A stretch of DNA of 64,000 bases from assembly GCA_033030425.1 (NCBI GenBank), contig JAUFSD010000004.1, positions 1,426,001 through 1,490,000 on the forward strand. Reading direction: 5' to 3'. Below the pieces are notes generated by a model. That model was given only the letters and a program-made list of their open reading frames with translations, searched no databases and was not told the origin of the DNA. Positions 12,086-25,100 of the stretch are shown here, piece after piece (within the stretch, counting starts at the first letter, position 1; each line of letters begins with the position of its first letter). Source of the stretch: Verpa conica. Taxonomy: Eukaryota; Ascomycota; Pezizomycetes; Pezizales; Morchellaceae. Made by a program: the position numbers and the translations under genes.

Positions 12086-15000
12086 GATAACAATCCACTA
12101 GCTGCAGATACTATCGTAAAAAGGGAGAAAGCCTAAGATAAACGTCGAATGATTTGGTAATTGAAGCAGCGGCCGCGTTGGTGGAGAATAATTATGTCGA
12201 AGGAAACAGACAAGGCTAAGCAGCCAGCGAACACCAGTAGAGCCACGAAAGAAATACGCTTAACGAAGACGCAAACCAAACAGCGGTCCAGCAAATCCCA
12301 ACCGAGTCGACGAGCAACGAACACTCCAACGACCAGCAGTCCCAACCTCACGAGCTTTGTAGAAGAGAAAGTAACTTCACCAAGTCTAGGTACGATTGAA
12401 ACAGGGGATGGAACGAGATAAACGTGATGCTGAAGTTCAAAAACTGACGTTGATGATTTGCACAGACACGAATGCTGAGTGGCGCAAAGAACGTGCTGGC
12501 TGGCTGGGTGGGTTTGTTAGCGGGCTGGGTTAACGATAGATGATGAGGATGCTAATGAGGGAGAAGACCCTGAAATGTAAGGGAGACTGGGCTCGAGGAT
12601 GGAAAGATGATCAAGGAGAGGACATACAGATTGCCGGGGCAGAGATAGAAGGTTACGCAGCACGTCCAAGTAGAGATGAGCAAGTGAAGTGACTTCGGTT
12701 AACAGCAGCGACGACAGGGACGTGGAAGCGAAAGGGATGGATTATTTTTGATGATGGTTGTGATGATGGACCTGTTGTAATGAGTTTTGTCGTGGTGGTG
12801 GTGGGGTGAAGAGGAGGATGTTTGGCGGGGTTGACAGAAGGGGATTGGGTTGGGAAGAAAGAGGGAAGAGAACGATGAGAGAGAGAAGGAGAGTAAGAGG
12901 TAGCGACGACAGTGATGAATTGACGATAATGGATGAAGAAGGAGAGCAAGAGAAGAAGGAAGAGAAGGAGGGGGGGTTGGCAGGTGGATCAGGGCTCTGC
13001 GAGTGTGAGAGGAGAAAAGGCGGGTGGATTTTGGAGGAGTTTTAGTGTCGGATAGAGTTTGGGCTTCTTGAGCGCCGGATGTGGTTGCGATGTATTGGTG
13101 GGCCAGCAGAGAGGGGTCAACAGCGTTGCTTGCTTGCTTCTTGTTGCGGAGAGTGGGGACTTGGACTCGACTGCAAGGGTTTACAGAGGAAGCTTCCGGG
13201 GAGTTGAATCTCACGACAGTTGAACAGCAAAAACTACGAGCACAAAAGCTTCTTAAGGGTAATAGGTACACGGAAGTAGATAAAGGAAAGAAATTATGAA
13301 GAGAGAAGAGAGAGAATGGGCACTAGGAGGCAAATTGAGGCTGTCTGATAATGGATTGGGCAGTGGTCCAAATGATCTGATTGATTCGTCTAGCCTACTG
13401 ACTGCCGTTCAGTCAAGCAACGAGGCAAATGGATCCAAAAACAGGCAAAGCAAAAAAGAATGGCAGTGACCGAGGGCCCAGGATATCTATTCAGAGATCG
13501 CTGTTCTACCGATACAAGCATGGGCTTGCTCCCAATCCATATGCGTCAAGAGATATCTCTGTAAGTCAGAGCGACGAGATCATACAACCCGAACAGGCTC
13601 AAACGTTTCCTTGTAACCAATCACGAGGATGCGGCCCCCAGCCAGTCGCTGGGGAGTTGGGAAATTTCTTCAAATGGACGACCATTCAAATAATCTTCTG
13701 ACGCTGTTTTGGGGGGGACACGATCCACGGAGACAAAGTTGGATGTGCACTCGTGGAGTGTCACGCGCCCGTTTTAGCGTCCCATCCATCAAGATTCTAT
13801 CTAGAATCGAACAACGCCTTCGCCTCCTCTTTTAGAGTACATTATTTATCACCCAGCCTCAATGCCGTCATCAAATCACAAGATGCTATGATGTTCACGA
13901 CCATACAGGCGCAGAAGAGGAGCTTCTGTTCCTCTTTGATAGACATTTAAGAGCTGGCACTAGAGCAGAGTAAGAGGTGTAATATTGAACGTCTCAAAAG
14001 CACCTCCCTCCGGACTTCTAATCTACCCTGCGACATGAAAATAGGATACACGCATTCCTTGCCTGCACCAGCCCGTCTTTAACTGCAAAACAATTATCCC
14101 CCATCCTTGAAAGAGATTTACACAAATCTCACATCTCGAATTCACACGTCTACCACCCTGCGTCCACGCGGATTTACATGCTCAACGGTTCGTTCGTAGT
14201 ACATTTATCGTGCTCCACGAGTGGTTCCGGGGAAAGGAAAGCAAAAAAGCATACAATATTTGCCATCACCTTCTTTTCGTCGGTATGTCGATCCACCATG
14301 AGACGTCCCAGAGCCATGATGTTACAGACATCTAAATCTCGTTCCCGGCCGTGTGGCTGTTCCTTCATGCCGGGTCACCCTCCCTCGTGCACTCTGTCTC
14401 TGTTGTCCGCCTGTCAGCTTCCTCAACGCTTGGCCGTTTTCAGGGGTCTCTGATGTTCAAGGATGACGACACACAGGACCACATAGGACGGGGATTAAAC
14501 TAACGCCAGACCCCGCACGGGACCAACCAGGACCACGCTAGCTTTATCCCAACCGCGCGAGAAAGCGCAAAAGTCGTCACGCTGCCCCCCCATGGCCAAC
14601 CGACCAACTCCGAGTGGCAGCAGCGGCAGTAAAAATTGGCTCTTTTTCAACGGCCTGATAACTGATTCGGCTTGAAGCGCAAGTTCGATTCTCGTCGAAA
14701 TAGGTATTGTTAGCACCAGTCTCTCTCTCAATGCATGCCGACCTATCTCTCTAGGTCTGCATACTTCATGTACTTACCATCACCAAACGTTAAGTCATAC
14801 GCCCACCCACAGGCGTAGTGCGATCACTCAAATGCATCCTAAGGTAACAAGATTCTGAGAAAATCTCCAAGTGTAACTTCAATAAATAGCCGATACGATA
14901 TGAAGCAGAAAAACTAATGACTGGTTATTTTTTTGCTCTACCTTCAGCAGTAGTCGAAAGGTGCCTTTTAAATGATAAATAACATCCAGAGCCGGTTGTG

Positions 15001-17138
15001 GTTCCGAGTATCATTTCTATACGGGGCCAATCACAGGTAATCCTGCACATGTTCATCTCATATCGAGGTAAATCGTCCACACAGTTCTCCCGGTTATTGC
15101 TTCGTTGCGTCTGGGTTGCGTACCCTTGATCGTCGCCAACCAACCAAGCTCTACCCGCCAATTGGTGCCTGTAAATTCCAGCTGCACGTCAACCCAATAC
15201 ATAGCTGAGAGCCCCGCACAGGTGATGTCTCATAAGGTATGTTATAGGCAGTCTCACTGGCAATAAAGGAAACAAATCCTCTTTTATTTTGCCCGTTTGT
15301 TTATAAATGTATGATGTTGCAGATCCGCTGCCAAAAGATCCATTGGTACCCAGAAAGCTACAATTACAAAACGCTCCGTTTACAGCACACGAAGAAGGAA
15401 AGAAGGGGGAAAAAGAAACACTTATCGGAAAAATGTACCTTGATCCTAGGAAGCCCAACACCTCATCAGTGCAGCGGTGATCAACCCCTCGTCGCTTAAC
15501 TGATAACTCGTAGGGCCCTTCACCTCGCTAATCGCGGTTCCTTCCCGAAGGCGCACAATTTAAAGTCGGTGCGCACAGAGGGGGTACAAGAAAGTACCAG
15601 GGACCTCTTCCCCATACCCGTGGACCACATGATTGCTTTTTTCTCTCTCTGGCCTGCCAAGTCATGTACGGTGCACGAGGAGGAGGGGCAGCAACGTATC
15701 ATATTCTTGTCTCTTTAAACTGCTGCTAACTTCTCTAGCACCTGCTTTCTCTCTATTACATATGTACAAAACCCACTGACCGCCATGACCGGTCGTCCGA
15801 CATCAGTAAAAGGAGCTAATCTACCGATCCGGTCCGACCGGATCATCTACTTATCTGTCTATCTATCCTCCAGCAAAAAGAAACAGAAAGAAACATACCC
15901 CGCCGACCGACGCACACAAAAAACGCACACCGCAAAGAAATCTCGCAGGACGGGCATAGGGTATGCGCCGCGCAGCCAACTGTCTCTCAAAAGAGCACCC
16001 GCAAAACTCAGCAGACCTCCTCACTACAATTAGAACAAAGTAAGGGGGCACCACATGCCTACGTGCAAAGGAAAAAGAGGGAGAAAGAGAAATAAAGAAG
16101 GAGAGGAAAGAGAAGAGGGGATAATGATACGTATAAGTGCATAAAAGGAGGACTAACTGTCTAGCGACTTTCTTTTGTGGAAAAGCCAAACGAACCCCAC
16201 AAGTATAGGGTAGGGCAGTACGTTGGTACGTTGGTCGTCAGTAGGCAAGGATTGCATAACTGTGTCCTGCATGAACCGCCTCCTCTTGCCAATGGTAATT
16301 TTCCCGGTGCAGATTGCGAAGGGTGATCAGAGTGATCACCTGCTCACCTGTCTCGCCGGGGCCCCAAAAAATAATCCCAGGGGGTCGCTGCCGCTCCATC
16401 TTGATCCCGTAACAAGCCCCATTTGTACATAATGCAAGGCTACCGGAATATCCTTCCTGAGTGCCAACCAAGCAAAATGAAAAGAAAAAAAAAACGAAAA
16501 ACCAAAACGAAGCTGTACTTAAGTTTGCCCTAAGATTATACGATTTTCAAGATCCGGGATGGTTTTCGGTGCTGGATTGAATATTGATGCCGAAAAAGGT
16601 AAACACAGCAATTATCTGGATCCACAGCTTCGGAACAGAACGTGACCCTTCCTTCTGAATCAGAGCACTCTCTGGGGTGACGTTATTTTTATTTTTATTT
16701 TTATCGACGGACTTACTCACCAACCCAAGACACAACACCGAAATTTTTTTACCACGAGGCAACACGAAAGGAAAAATACACAACCGTATATACATGCACA
16801 CAATCGTCCCTTCGCTGCGCCAAAAACTCACGCTGCAGGCACGTACATAGACACAAGAAAGAAAGAAGAAAAATTGAGCGCGACTCTTTAATGTTTTACG
16901 CACGTGTCGGCCCAAACAGGAAACTTCAGCATCTATGACGTGCAAAATTCTACCACCATGGACATTGAGAAAGAGAGGAATGAGTGAGCGGAAAAAGTTT
17001 AAGGCGTAAATAAATAGTACAGAAAAATATATGGGCATCACGTCCCAATTTTTAGCCGTGCGCACAAAAGAACCCATTATTAGGAAGCGAGAAGTAGCTA
17101 TGTGAGGGTGTCGTGACTTTTTTCGGTATTGTAAGTGA
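12086..17138. other. 5-kb region without recognised genes, including the probable GSK3 leader/promoter
   Basis: From about 12.65 to 13.05 kb the minus strand is strongly pyrimidine-rich, as is common in leaders and promoters of fungal genes, here oriented with GSK3. The remainder (13.1-17.1 kb) is of balanced composition with only short or low-complexity open frames, and probably includes the Tom40 3' untranslated region at its right end. No tRNA, snRNA or conserved protein segment was recognised. A non-coding RNA or a small species-specific gene cannot be excluded. Confidence 0.4.
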
Positions 17139-19019
17139 CTAAAAAGGTACTGAGGGAGTCGATGGCCCGGCACCGGTTGCAGCTGCCTGTTCCTGCAATT
17201 CCTGCAAACCCTCGGAAGTAGCCTCAATGGATACTGAAAATCCAAGTTTCGCCTGGTTCTGCAGGGGTTCGAAACCGAGTTAGCTTCCGTACCCACCGTC
17301 ATGGTAACTGGTCCAAGCGTCTGTAAAATCACTTGACCTTCAAAACGAAGGCCCGGTGGAATGAGGGCTGAGAAACCCCTGTGTACCCCAATCGCCACAT
17401 CAAACATACATGAGAGGGGACCGCTCGTGATAAAGGAAAGAGTGACGCGAAAGGAAACTCCAAGAAGACAAGAGACAAAAGGGAGATTGCATATTGCAAT
17501 GACCAAATATGCCACTAAAGAGATTTCTGCGCAGAGGGAGTCCCTTGTATGGCAAGAGCAGGTGATCTTCAACCAAAATAGAAGAGAGATAAGACATCGA
17601 GTCCCTGGTAGAACGATGACAACGTTGGATCCGATCAAGTCCAGCGCATGCAGGAAAGTAATCGGGACAAGGGAGATAATGTGTTCATAACCCGCTAGGA
17701 TCAAAAAGGGGCGTGAGGGTAAGCAGGGCAAGAGGGGATGGCGGCTGTAGCCTTGGAACCAAAGAGACCTATCGAACATACCTTAAAGTGATCCACATCA
17801 CCCACGAAAGTCAATGATACTGTCGGCGCGATTCTCTTTTCAAGCATGCAACAGAGCCTCCCGGAGGTGTCAACTTGCGCCCTGAACGTCGACATCCGAA
17901 ACTCATATTTAGCGCCGACTGTTGTAACCCCTTCCTTCCTCATTCCGCCGCCCATCATCCCACCTCCACCTCCTCGGGCCATTCCCCCAGCAAAAGTAAG
18001 TTGACAATCTACACCAGCTTCAACTCGTTCTGCAATCCTACGCCAATACGTGGCTTGGAGCGCCCCTTGAGCCTGTAATTGTGCGGAGGCAACCCAATCC
18101 TTTGTAGCGTACCGTGCAACATATGAGAGGGCAGTTTCGGGACCTACAGACCCAGCCTGACGTTGCCAAACCGATTCGAGACCAAGGGAGAGATTCGGGG
18201 TGACGGATTGGAGGTAAGAACCAATAAAAATTCCGGTAAGGGTTCCTTCAAGGACGGAAGGGTTAAAAGACTTGATACCTGCCGAGAAGTCGGCACCGGT
18301 ATACTCCGTATCCATCGTGAAGACCGATTGGCTAGATAGGGCAGGAGGAGAAAGTTGGACATTAATTTTTGAAACTAGAGCTGGGGTCCAGCGGTAATTG
18401 GCACGTCCAGATAATTGTCCCTCGTTATCAATATTGGCTTGAAGGAAAGTCTAAATTTAACAATATTATATTAGTAGAAGTACCTTGTCATTGGGAAGGT
18501 TTTGTAGGATATGCACGGCTCTTGTTCACATAGAGTTTCTGATGGAGGGGGACAAAAACAAGCAGATCCCATCTCTACTAATTATTTCACACTGTAGGGC
18601 CATCATATGGTGTTTTGATGGATGCACCTCCCATCCCATGTTCCCATAATTGATGGTGACAATTCAGAGGCAGGTCACGAGTAGCGGGAGAAACAACTAA
18701 CCTTACTGTTCCCAAAGAGCGCAGCGAAGGTGTACGGTGGGATTCCCTGGGCACCCATGGCAAACGCATGCGATGTCTGAAATATTGGGTCCATGCTGAA
18801 ACTCTTGGAGAGGTCGGCACGCATGCCCGAAAAAAGAAAGTTGTTCAAGAACACATCCTTTAGAACCTCACGTGAAATGTTCTCAATAGTTCCTGGGTTG
18901 GTTAAACCGAGGGTTGCTCTCCGCTCGTGAAAATTCTCTGATAATGTAGAGATTGCGTGTGCGATGGGATTCTCGGTCACAAAAGAAGGAAGGATAGTTT
19001 TATCCATTGTGATTGACAT
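17139..19019 (-). CDS. tom40: Tom40, channel of the mitochondrial outer-membrane translocase
   Basis: Three exons on the minus strand (18702..19019, 17782..18450, 17139..17258) encode 368 residues. Tom40 is the beta-barrel pore of the TOM complex. Recognisable blocks are SNPGT-like [106 protein letters not shown] and [14 protein letters not shown]. The last exon supplies the C-terminal beta-signal (KLGFSVSI) and the tail. I chose ATG 19019 (MSITMDKT); an in-frame ATG at 19082 would add 21 residues. The introns are unusually long for this window: 251 bp (18451..18701) and 523 bp (17259..17781). A Gly/Met-rich insertion ([10 protein letters not shown]) sits in a loop near residue 260. Confidence 0.95.
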
Positions 19020-20048
19020 TGCAGCGGGGTGTCTGAGGGAAAAATTGCGGGGTTGAGCAGGAGGAGTGAATTTGTTCCTCAAATATTAGTACACCGAGGC
19101 CGATTGATTCCAAGGGATTGGTCGATAAAGAGGTTAAGAAGCCGTCGGGGGGGAGGACTCTTCAGATGGGGGTTGGTGCAGGAGTTGTTGACAGGTCGGG
19201 CCGTACGTCGACGTAACTTTTTGCGACTCTTTTTTTTTTTTCTTGTTCGTGCGGCGGTTGCCTCGACGAATTTGACCTTTTGCAATGCTATAGTGTGCGG
19301 GAGATCCGAGCAGTCCTGGGCACGGAGGGGTAGTTACTGCTGACGTCGTTGGGTTGTCCAACGTCGTCCACACAAACTCTGGACACATGGGAAATTACGT
19401 AACAAGAGCCTCAGTGGGGCCGTATTTCGATATTCGGCTCGGGTGCGCGGGGGAGTGTAAACTTCGGCAGCAGCAGCCAGAGATAGATAACCTGGGATAG
19501 CAAACATTGATGCCCCCCTCATAGACGCCACTAGATAATGATTTAAGATAGCTACTGGGATATATACATAGCTACTATGTTTCCCCCTCGTTCCCTTTTT
19601 CCTCCCAAAGTTCGTCTCGAGGGGTGGTTCTGTCGGTTTTCACATACCTTTTCTCCTTCTGTCCTCCTTGGTTTTTCACGCCTACTTCAGCTTCAGCTTT
19701 TCTTTTTAGAAAAGCGCCGTGGCTGTTCTCTGGTATTCGCAGTTTGGGTGCACAAAGTTCCAACACCTCGCTTCACCACCGTCATCCCGTTTATCGCTAT
19801 CTTCCTCACCCATCTCGCAACCCCTCCCCCCCCCGCCGCGTGTTGGATCTTGACACCATCATTCGCTCACTAAACTAACAACTATGGCAACTGCAACTAT
19901 CTCCTATCTTTCGTATTGCTCCCCTTTCTTTTCGTATCCTCCCCCTCACCCTGTGGGTTTGCAATGTTTCTATATTCCTCCGTAGTCTTCTTTGTCCTTT
20001 GTATCATTACCATTACCACTATCTGTCAAAAAAACTCTTTGCCGAATC
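19020..20048. promoter_or_regulatory. divergent promoter region Tom40 / 6PF2K
   Basis: About 1 kb between two divergent start codons. On the plus strand, 19577-20048 is rich in pyrimidine tracts (CCTCCC, TTTCCTTC), as expected of the 6PF2K leader. Short open frames on both strands show no conserved sequence. Confidence 0.4.
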
Positions 20049-22198
20049 ATGACTCTAACTGTAGACTGGTTTGATTTTGCCTCTGATTACGACTATAGTC
20101 CCAATGATGGAGCCGAAGGCTCCTACCTGCGTCGCAGATCTAATGTCGACGTCGATGCGATCCACAGTATTCCGCTCGATAGCGAGATGGCCCCAGCTCA
20201 GCTGTATTCCACAGAATCTGGGAGGCTTTTTCACTCCGGAAAGATTGCGATCGTAACCGTTGGCTTGCCGGCTAGAGGAAAAACGTGCGTTCTTATCTCT
20301 CTCAATCTATCGAGGGCAGGCGTACAATTGGGAGGGAACGACGTGTGAAGTTGACGATCGGAGTTCTTTCCAGTCATGTCTCTGTGGCTCTTTCTAGATA
20401 TCTACGATGGTAAGTCTGATGGTTGATTCTTGGAACTTTGTGATTTTAAGGTATGCGTGCTTAAGGGTGTGCATTGCAGGTTGGGTGTGAAGACCCGTGC
20501 ATTCCATCTTGGTGATTATCGTCGTGCGCACATGGGCCCAGGAACTGATGTCCCACATGACTACTTCTTTATTGATGGTGAGGCTACACATGCGGAATCC
20601 CTGACTATTTCTTAATGCCTATTCGCTGGGGTATGCCGACCGCACGTAGGTCACTGTTGGGTGTCGTCACTTCTTGATATCTGCAAATTTTCGATGCAGA
20701 GTGCGATGTCACCCTCCTAACTTGCCTTAACTGCCGATTATAAAATTAGATTAATACCTCAGTATACTAACAGCTATTTCACTTTAGCATCACCCACTGC
20801 ACTCAAGCTGCGTCAAACTATCCTTCAAAAGTGCAGGCTTGACTTATACCACTTCTTGGATAATGAGAGCGGCCAGGTAGCGATCTACGATGCGGTTAAC
20901 CCTACCTCACTGGGGCGCAAGCAGCTCGCGAAAGAATTCTTGAAACATGATATCCAGGTACGCGGGTTTTGTCTTGACATATCGCTATATTACATCTCGT
21001 ATTAACAGATTTGTGTTACAAAGACTATTTTTATTGAATCCTACGTCGACGATCCGAAAATTATCGAAGAAAATGTTCGAAGTGTCAAGATATCTTCACC
21101 TGATGTCAGTATATATTTTTTCGTTATGGGCAAGGGAGGAAATGATACTTACTAGTAATAGTACCAAGGCTGGGACCAAAAAGATGCTGTCAATGATTAC
21201 ATAGCTCGAATGAACGCAAAAATTCCCCATTTCGAGACGATGGGGGAGCGGGAGCTGAACTATATTAAGGTATGTGGTCTTGGCATACCTACAGATGACC
21301 AGCGTTTAATATCGAGTGATATCAGATGATCAATGCTGGGCAGCGCATAGTCGTCAATAATTGCCGTTTTGGTTACCTCCCAAATAGAATTGTCTTCTAC
21401 TTGATGAACCTTCACATCAAGTCTCGCCAGACATACTTTGCTCGTGCAGGAATCTCCTCGCAGGATGATTCATACAAAGCTGATAGCGACCTTTGTGAGG
21501 AAGGTGTCGGCTACGCTAAGCGTCTTGGAGAGGCTTTGCTGGAAAACCGTAATAAGGAGAGAGATGCATTTATTGCTAATGGTGGGAGTCAGGAGGAGCT
21601 TAAGCCACTCACAGTTTGGACTAGCACTAGACGCAGGACAGTTGCAACTGCAACGTACCTGCAGGAGAACGGATTCAAGGTTAAGCAGAGGCCACAAATG
21701 AGTCAACTTAACCCAGGGGATGTGGAAAGAATGACTGAACGGCAAATCAGGCAGAAATATCCCGATGAGTGGGAGAAGCATCAGATGGATCCTTACCACC
21801 ATAGGTTCCCTAGAGGCGAGGCATGGCTTATACGCTACACTTTTGGTCGAGTTCTTGTACAGCACTAACTCTTCTAAACTTCTAGAGCTATCATGATCTT
21901 GCCGTTCGTATGGAACCTATTATTCTCGAGCTAGAAAGAGAGAAGAATGATCTCTTGATTATTGCTCACGAAAGTGTGTTGAGGGTTTTGTACGGTTATC
22001 TGATGGCCTGTTCTACCTCCGACATCCCCGCTTTGAGATTCCCGAGAAATGAGATTGTTGAGGTAGGTCATAATATATTTGTTTTCTATGAGAAAAGGTG
22101 CTGACATAATGAGTCAGATCATCCCTGAGAGCTATAACAACAGGTCCAAGAGGATCCCAGTTCCACACACTAATGTCAAGGGGGTCTACGTCCCTTAG
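20049..22198 (+). CDS. 6-phosphofructo-2-kinase with degenerate fructose-2,6-bisphosphatase domain
   Basis: Nine exons (20049..20284, 20374..20409, 20480..20577, 20788..20957, 21009..21104, 21162..21269, 21326..21820, 21886..22062, 22118..22198) encode 498 residues. The enzyme makes fructose 2,6-bisphosphate, the cytosolic activator of glycolysis. The kinase half has the P-loop GLPARGKT (residues 72-79) and RRAHMGPGTDVPHDYFF. The C-terminal half has the FBPase-2 fold, but the RHG phosphatase motif reads RAG (Ala289); the second His441 (IIAHES) is kept. It should therefore be kinase-only or nearly so, as in yeast Pfk26. Intron 7 (21821..21885) needs a GC donor (GAG|GCATGG) to restore the conserved PRGE-SYHDLA join. 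The second exon is only 36 nt. Confidence 0.95.
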
Positions 22199-25100
22199 GT
22201 TTGTTGATTACTATTTCTCTCTTAAAGAGTGGAGCGTGATTCCTATGATATACATGCCAAGTCAACGCTCGTAAGGGTTTTGTGGGTGAACGGGGAATAT
22301 AAATACAGGTGTTTCACTAGTTTGTTTGCTTTTGATCGTTGGTTCAATTTGGTATCCTTGTACGGAGTGGGAGTTCGCGGCATGGATTTGTGGCATGGAG
22401 TTTTACCCGTATCTGTTTAAGTAGACGCTGATGACAAATAAATCAAATCTTGTGGGCTCTTCTTGAAGGGTGAATAGTGCCCCCTCCTGTAGACAGGGTA
22501 TAGTGCACCTAGTGAATTTGCGATAAACTTTGTACGACTCTTGATTCTTCAGGAGTTGGAGCTGGATGATAACCAACCACATTTCGACGGTTATATAAGG
22601 AAAATCCGGTACTGCAGCGGTGCTACAGATCTAAAGTACTGATCTGATGGGTGAGACGGCTAGATAGTCGTTGCATCCGCAGAGCATTGATGAAACAAAA
22701 CAGCATGTCTCCCTCCTTAAATAAAATGCTTGACTACATAAGTAACTCGCACTAGCTAATAAACGAGCCTATGCATTACATACGAAATTTCTTGCTCTAT
22801 ATGTAGCCTAAAAGTAGACCCTTATCACGTTGCTGGCTGCGAGAAAGGCCTTATGTACAGACCCTATCATAATCAGTTAACAAGTTGATAGGCTGCATTT
22901 ATATCTGAGGACCGAGTTTTTGTCCGGAGTATTTCTACGTTACCGCACAGTTCACTACTTAGCTTAATTCCATTATATTGGATCCGATTCAGGGTTTTTC
23001 CCTCAGTATATCTGCAGATTGGTGCCTGCACGGCCCGGAGCTGACACGACAGTCGTCAAATCTTGATCTCCCACTCTCTGCATGAGTGATACTCATAGTA
23101 ATATATCTAGTACCTTGTGTTTTTTTCTTCTCCTTGTGCAATCATACACAAATGCCGCTTCCCCTCCCCTCCAGCACGCGCTCTATGGACACCTACCATC
23201 GGGACCGATATTACATAAACTACCACATGTCACAGCTTTTTTATTATTATTTTGATTCTGCATGCCTCCCGGGAAATTGGCACGGGAACGGCTGTAGTGC
23301 ATAGAGTATCTGTCAGAAGAAGGAAGAAAAAAAGTCATGAATCAGGAAGAAAAGAAGGAAAAAAAAAGGCAGGAGCCCGTGAGCATTTGTTGGAGACCAA
23401 TCTATTGGGTCTTCACCCCCCCCCCCTTACCCAAATATATTCTACAACGTTTTTTTTTCTTTCTTTCTTTCCCCTCCTGCCAGATCGCACTATATACCAC
23501 GTTCTTGTGCCGCTGGTAGGTAGAGGTGCCCGCTTTGACCGCGCACGCACCCACGCACCCACCACCTACAACCCACGGGCCGCTACTCGGGTTAAGCGGG
23601 GTATTATTAGGTTCGGATATGTCTTGGAGAGGGATTAAGTTGCAGGTAAATAATAAAATACTCGAAGGCTCTAGAGAGATAATCGGTGACATACCTAAAA
23701 TTGAAATGTGATGATGGGAGGGGGGTACATTGCAGTTATGGGGTGATTACGGAAGACAACAGCCTAATCGCCACATGATAAATATATCATTGACGGGTAA
23801 ACGGCGCCTAAAGGGGTCTCGTCCTAGGTATCAATTATAGTGAGACCATAATCTACAATTGGGTTTCATTTGACTTTGAGGATAATTATAAGCGAAGGTT
23901 TCTATTGTCCTAGTGACTTTAATGGAATGGAATAGAGGGACAAATGAGGAAACCGAATTATTAACTTCTTGTTTGTGAGCTCAGCGCGCTTTTACCGCGC
24001 AATGTTGCTATCCTAGTAAGTACATAGGCTCTCGGTCTGACACGGCCTGTAGATGTACTAGTACACTTGGGAGAAAACCGGTCTGAAAATACATGTACTC
24101 CTTGGCTAGAAAAATCTCTTGATTTAGAGTCACGGGGTTGGTGTTGACTTCAATATTATTAGTTAACCCCTTATTAAATTTGAACGCAGAAGCCGCAGAC
24201 CTTTTCAGAGATGCATAAGTTCAGCCAATCCGAACTCCCCACAATTTTGGGGGGACCAGCTCACACCAAGAAACCTCATTAACCGAGAATGATCATGACT
24301 CTCTATGGTCTACGGTCTACTGGATATCTCGCATAACAAGTCTGATGCGGGGCTCGCCATACTACATTGCTTTCTTACCGTACTAGATCGGCATCAACAA
24401 GTCTCATCTACTGGGACAAAAAAAATATTCTAACGACAACACCCATTACTGTACCGCCATGATCAGAACCAGGATCCTAATAGTTCTACGGGTAGAAAAG
24501 GAGTACCCAAGTAAAGGGGATTAGTTTTTTTTTCTTACCCACCACGATTACACTTTCTGTCTTATCTGAGTTGGCCATTGGTGCACCTGGTAGAAGGATA
24601 ACCAACGGTATGCGCCAAGGGAGCCAAAGTCACTGGAGTACTTTTATGCATGCATGCATACGACAGTTTTCTGTTATGCTAGTTTGAAATACGGCTATAA
24701 CCGGCGAGTAGAGTATTGTGCTTCTGTTTTAGCCACTTTGCAAAGGCCGGTCCAGTCTCTAGAGTCACATTACAATACTACGCTCTTCAACTTGTGAAAG
24801 TCATGAGGGAAGCCTTGATTCGTTTACGTAGATGTAGATCTCTAGTATTGCGTCATTCCTTACCACGAATTATGAGTCTTTTACATGGTAGGTGCTGTGC
24901 CGCGTGGCTAAGAGATGACGTATATTTTCAACGCGTGACTTCGTTGAATTAGAAGTGTAGTCAGACCTAACCCTAAATGATATAGCAAGACGCTTTTTCT
25001 CATAACGTGCATATGTAGGAGTTGCCTTGTAGCCACCGAGTGATAACTTGTGAAGCAAAGTCACTCTAGTCAGGTGATGTGTTTAATAGTGATTATAGCC

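Noticed and set aside
12699..13271. 190-codon Ser/Leu/Pro-rich minus-strand frame upstream of GSK3
   Set aside because: It results from a pyrimidine-rich leader; opposite-strand frames are Glu/Arg-rich, as expected of composition artefacts.
16547..17779. 410-codon minus-strand open frame overlapping the end of Tom40
   Set aside because: It covers the large Tom40 intron and terminal exon in another frame, has no recognisable domain, and the Tom40 model explains the conserved part.
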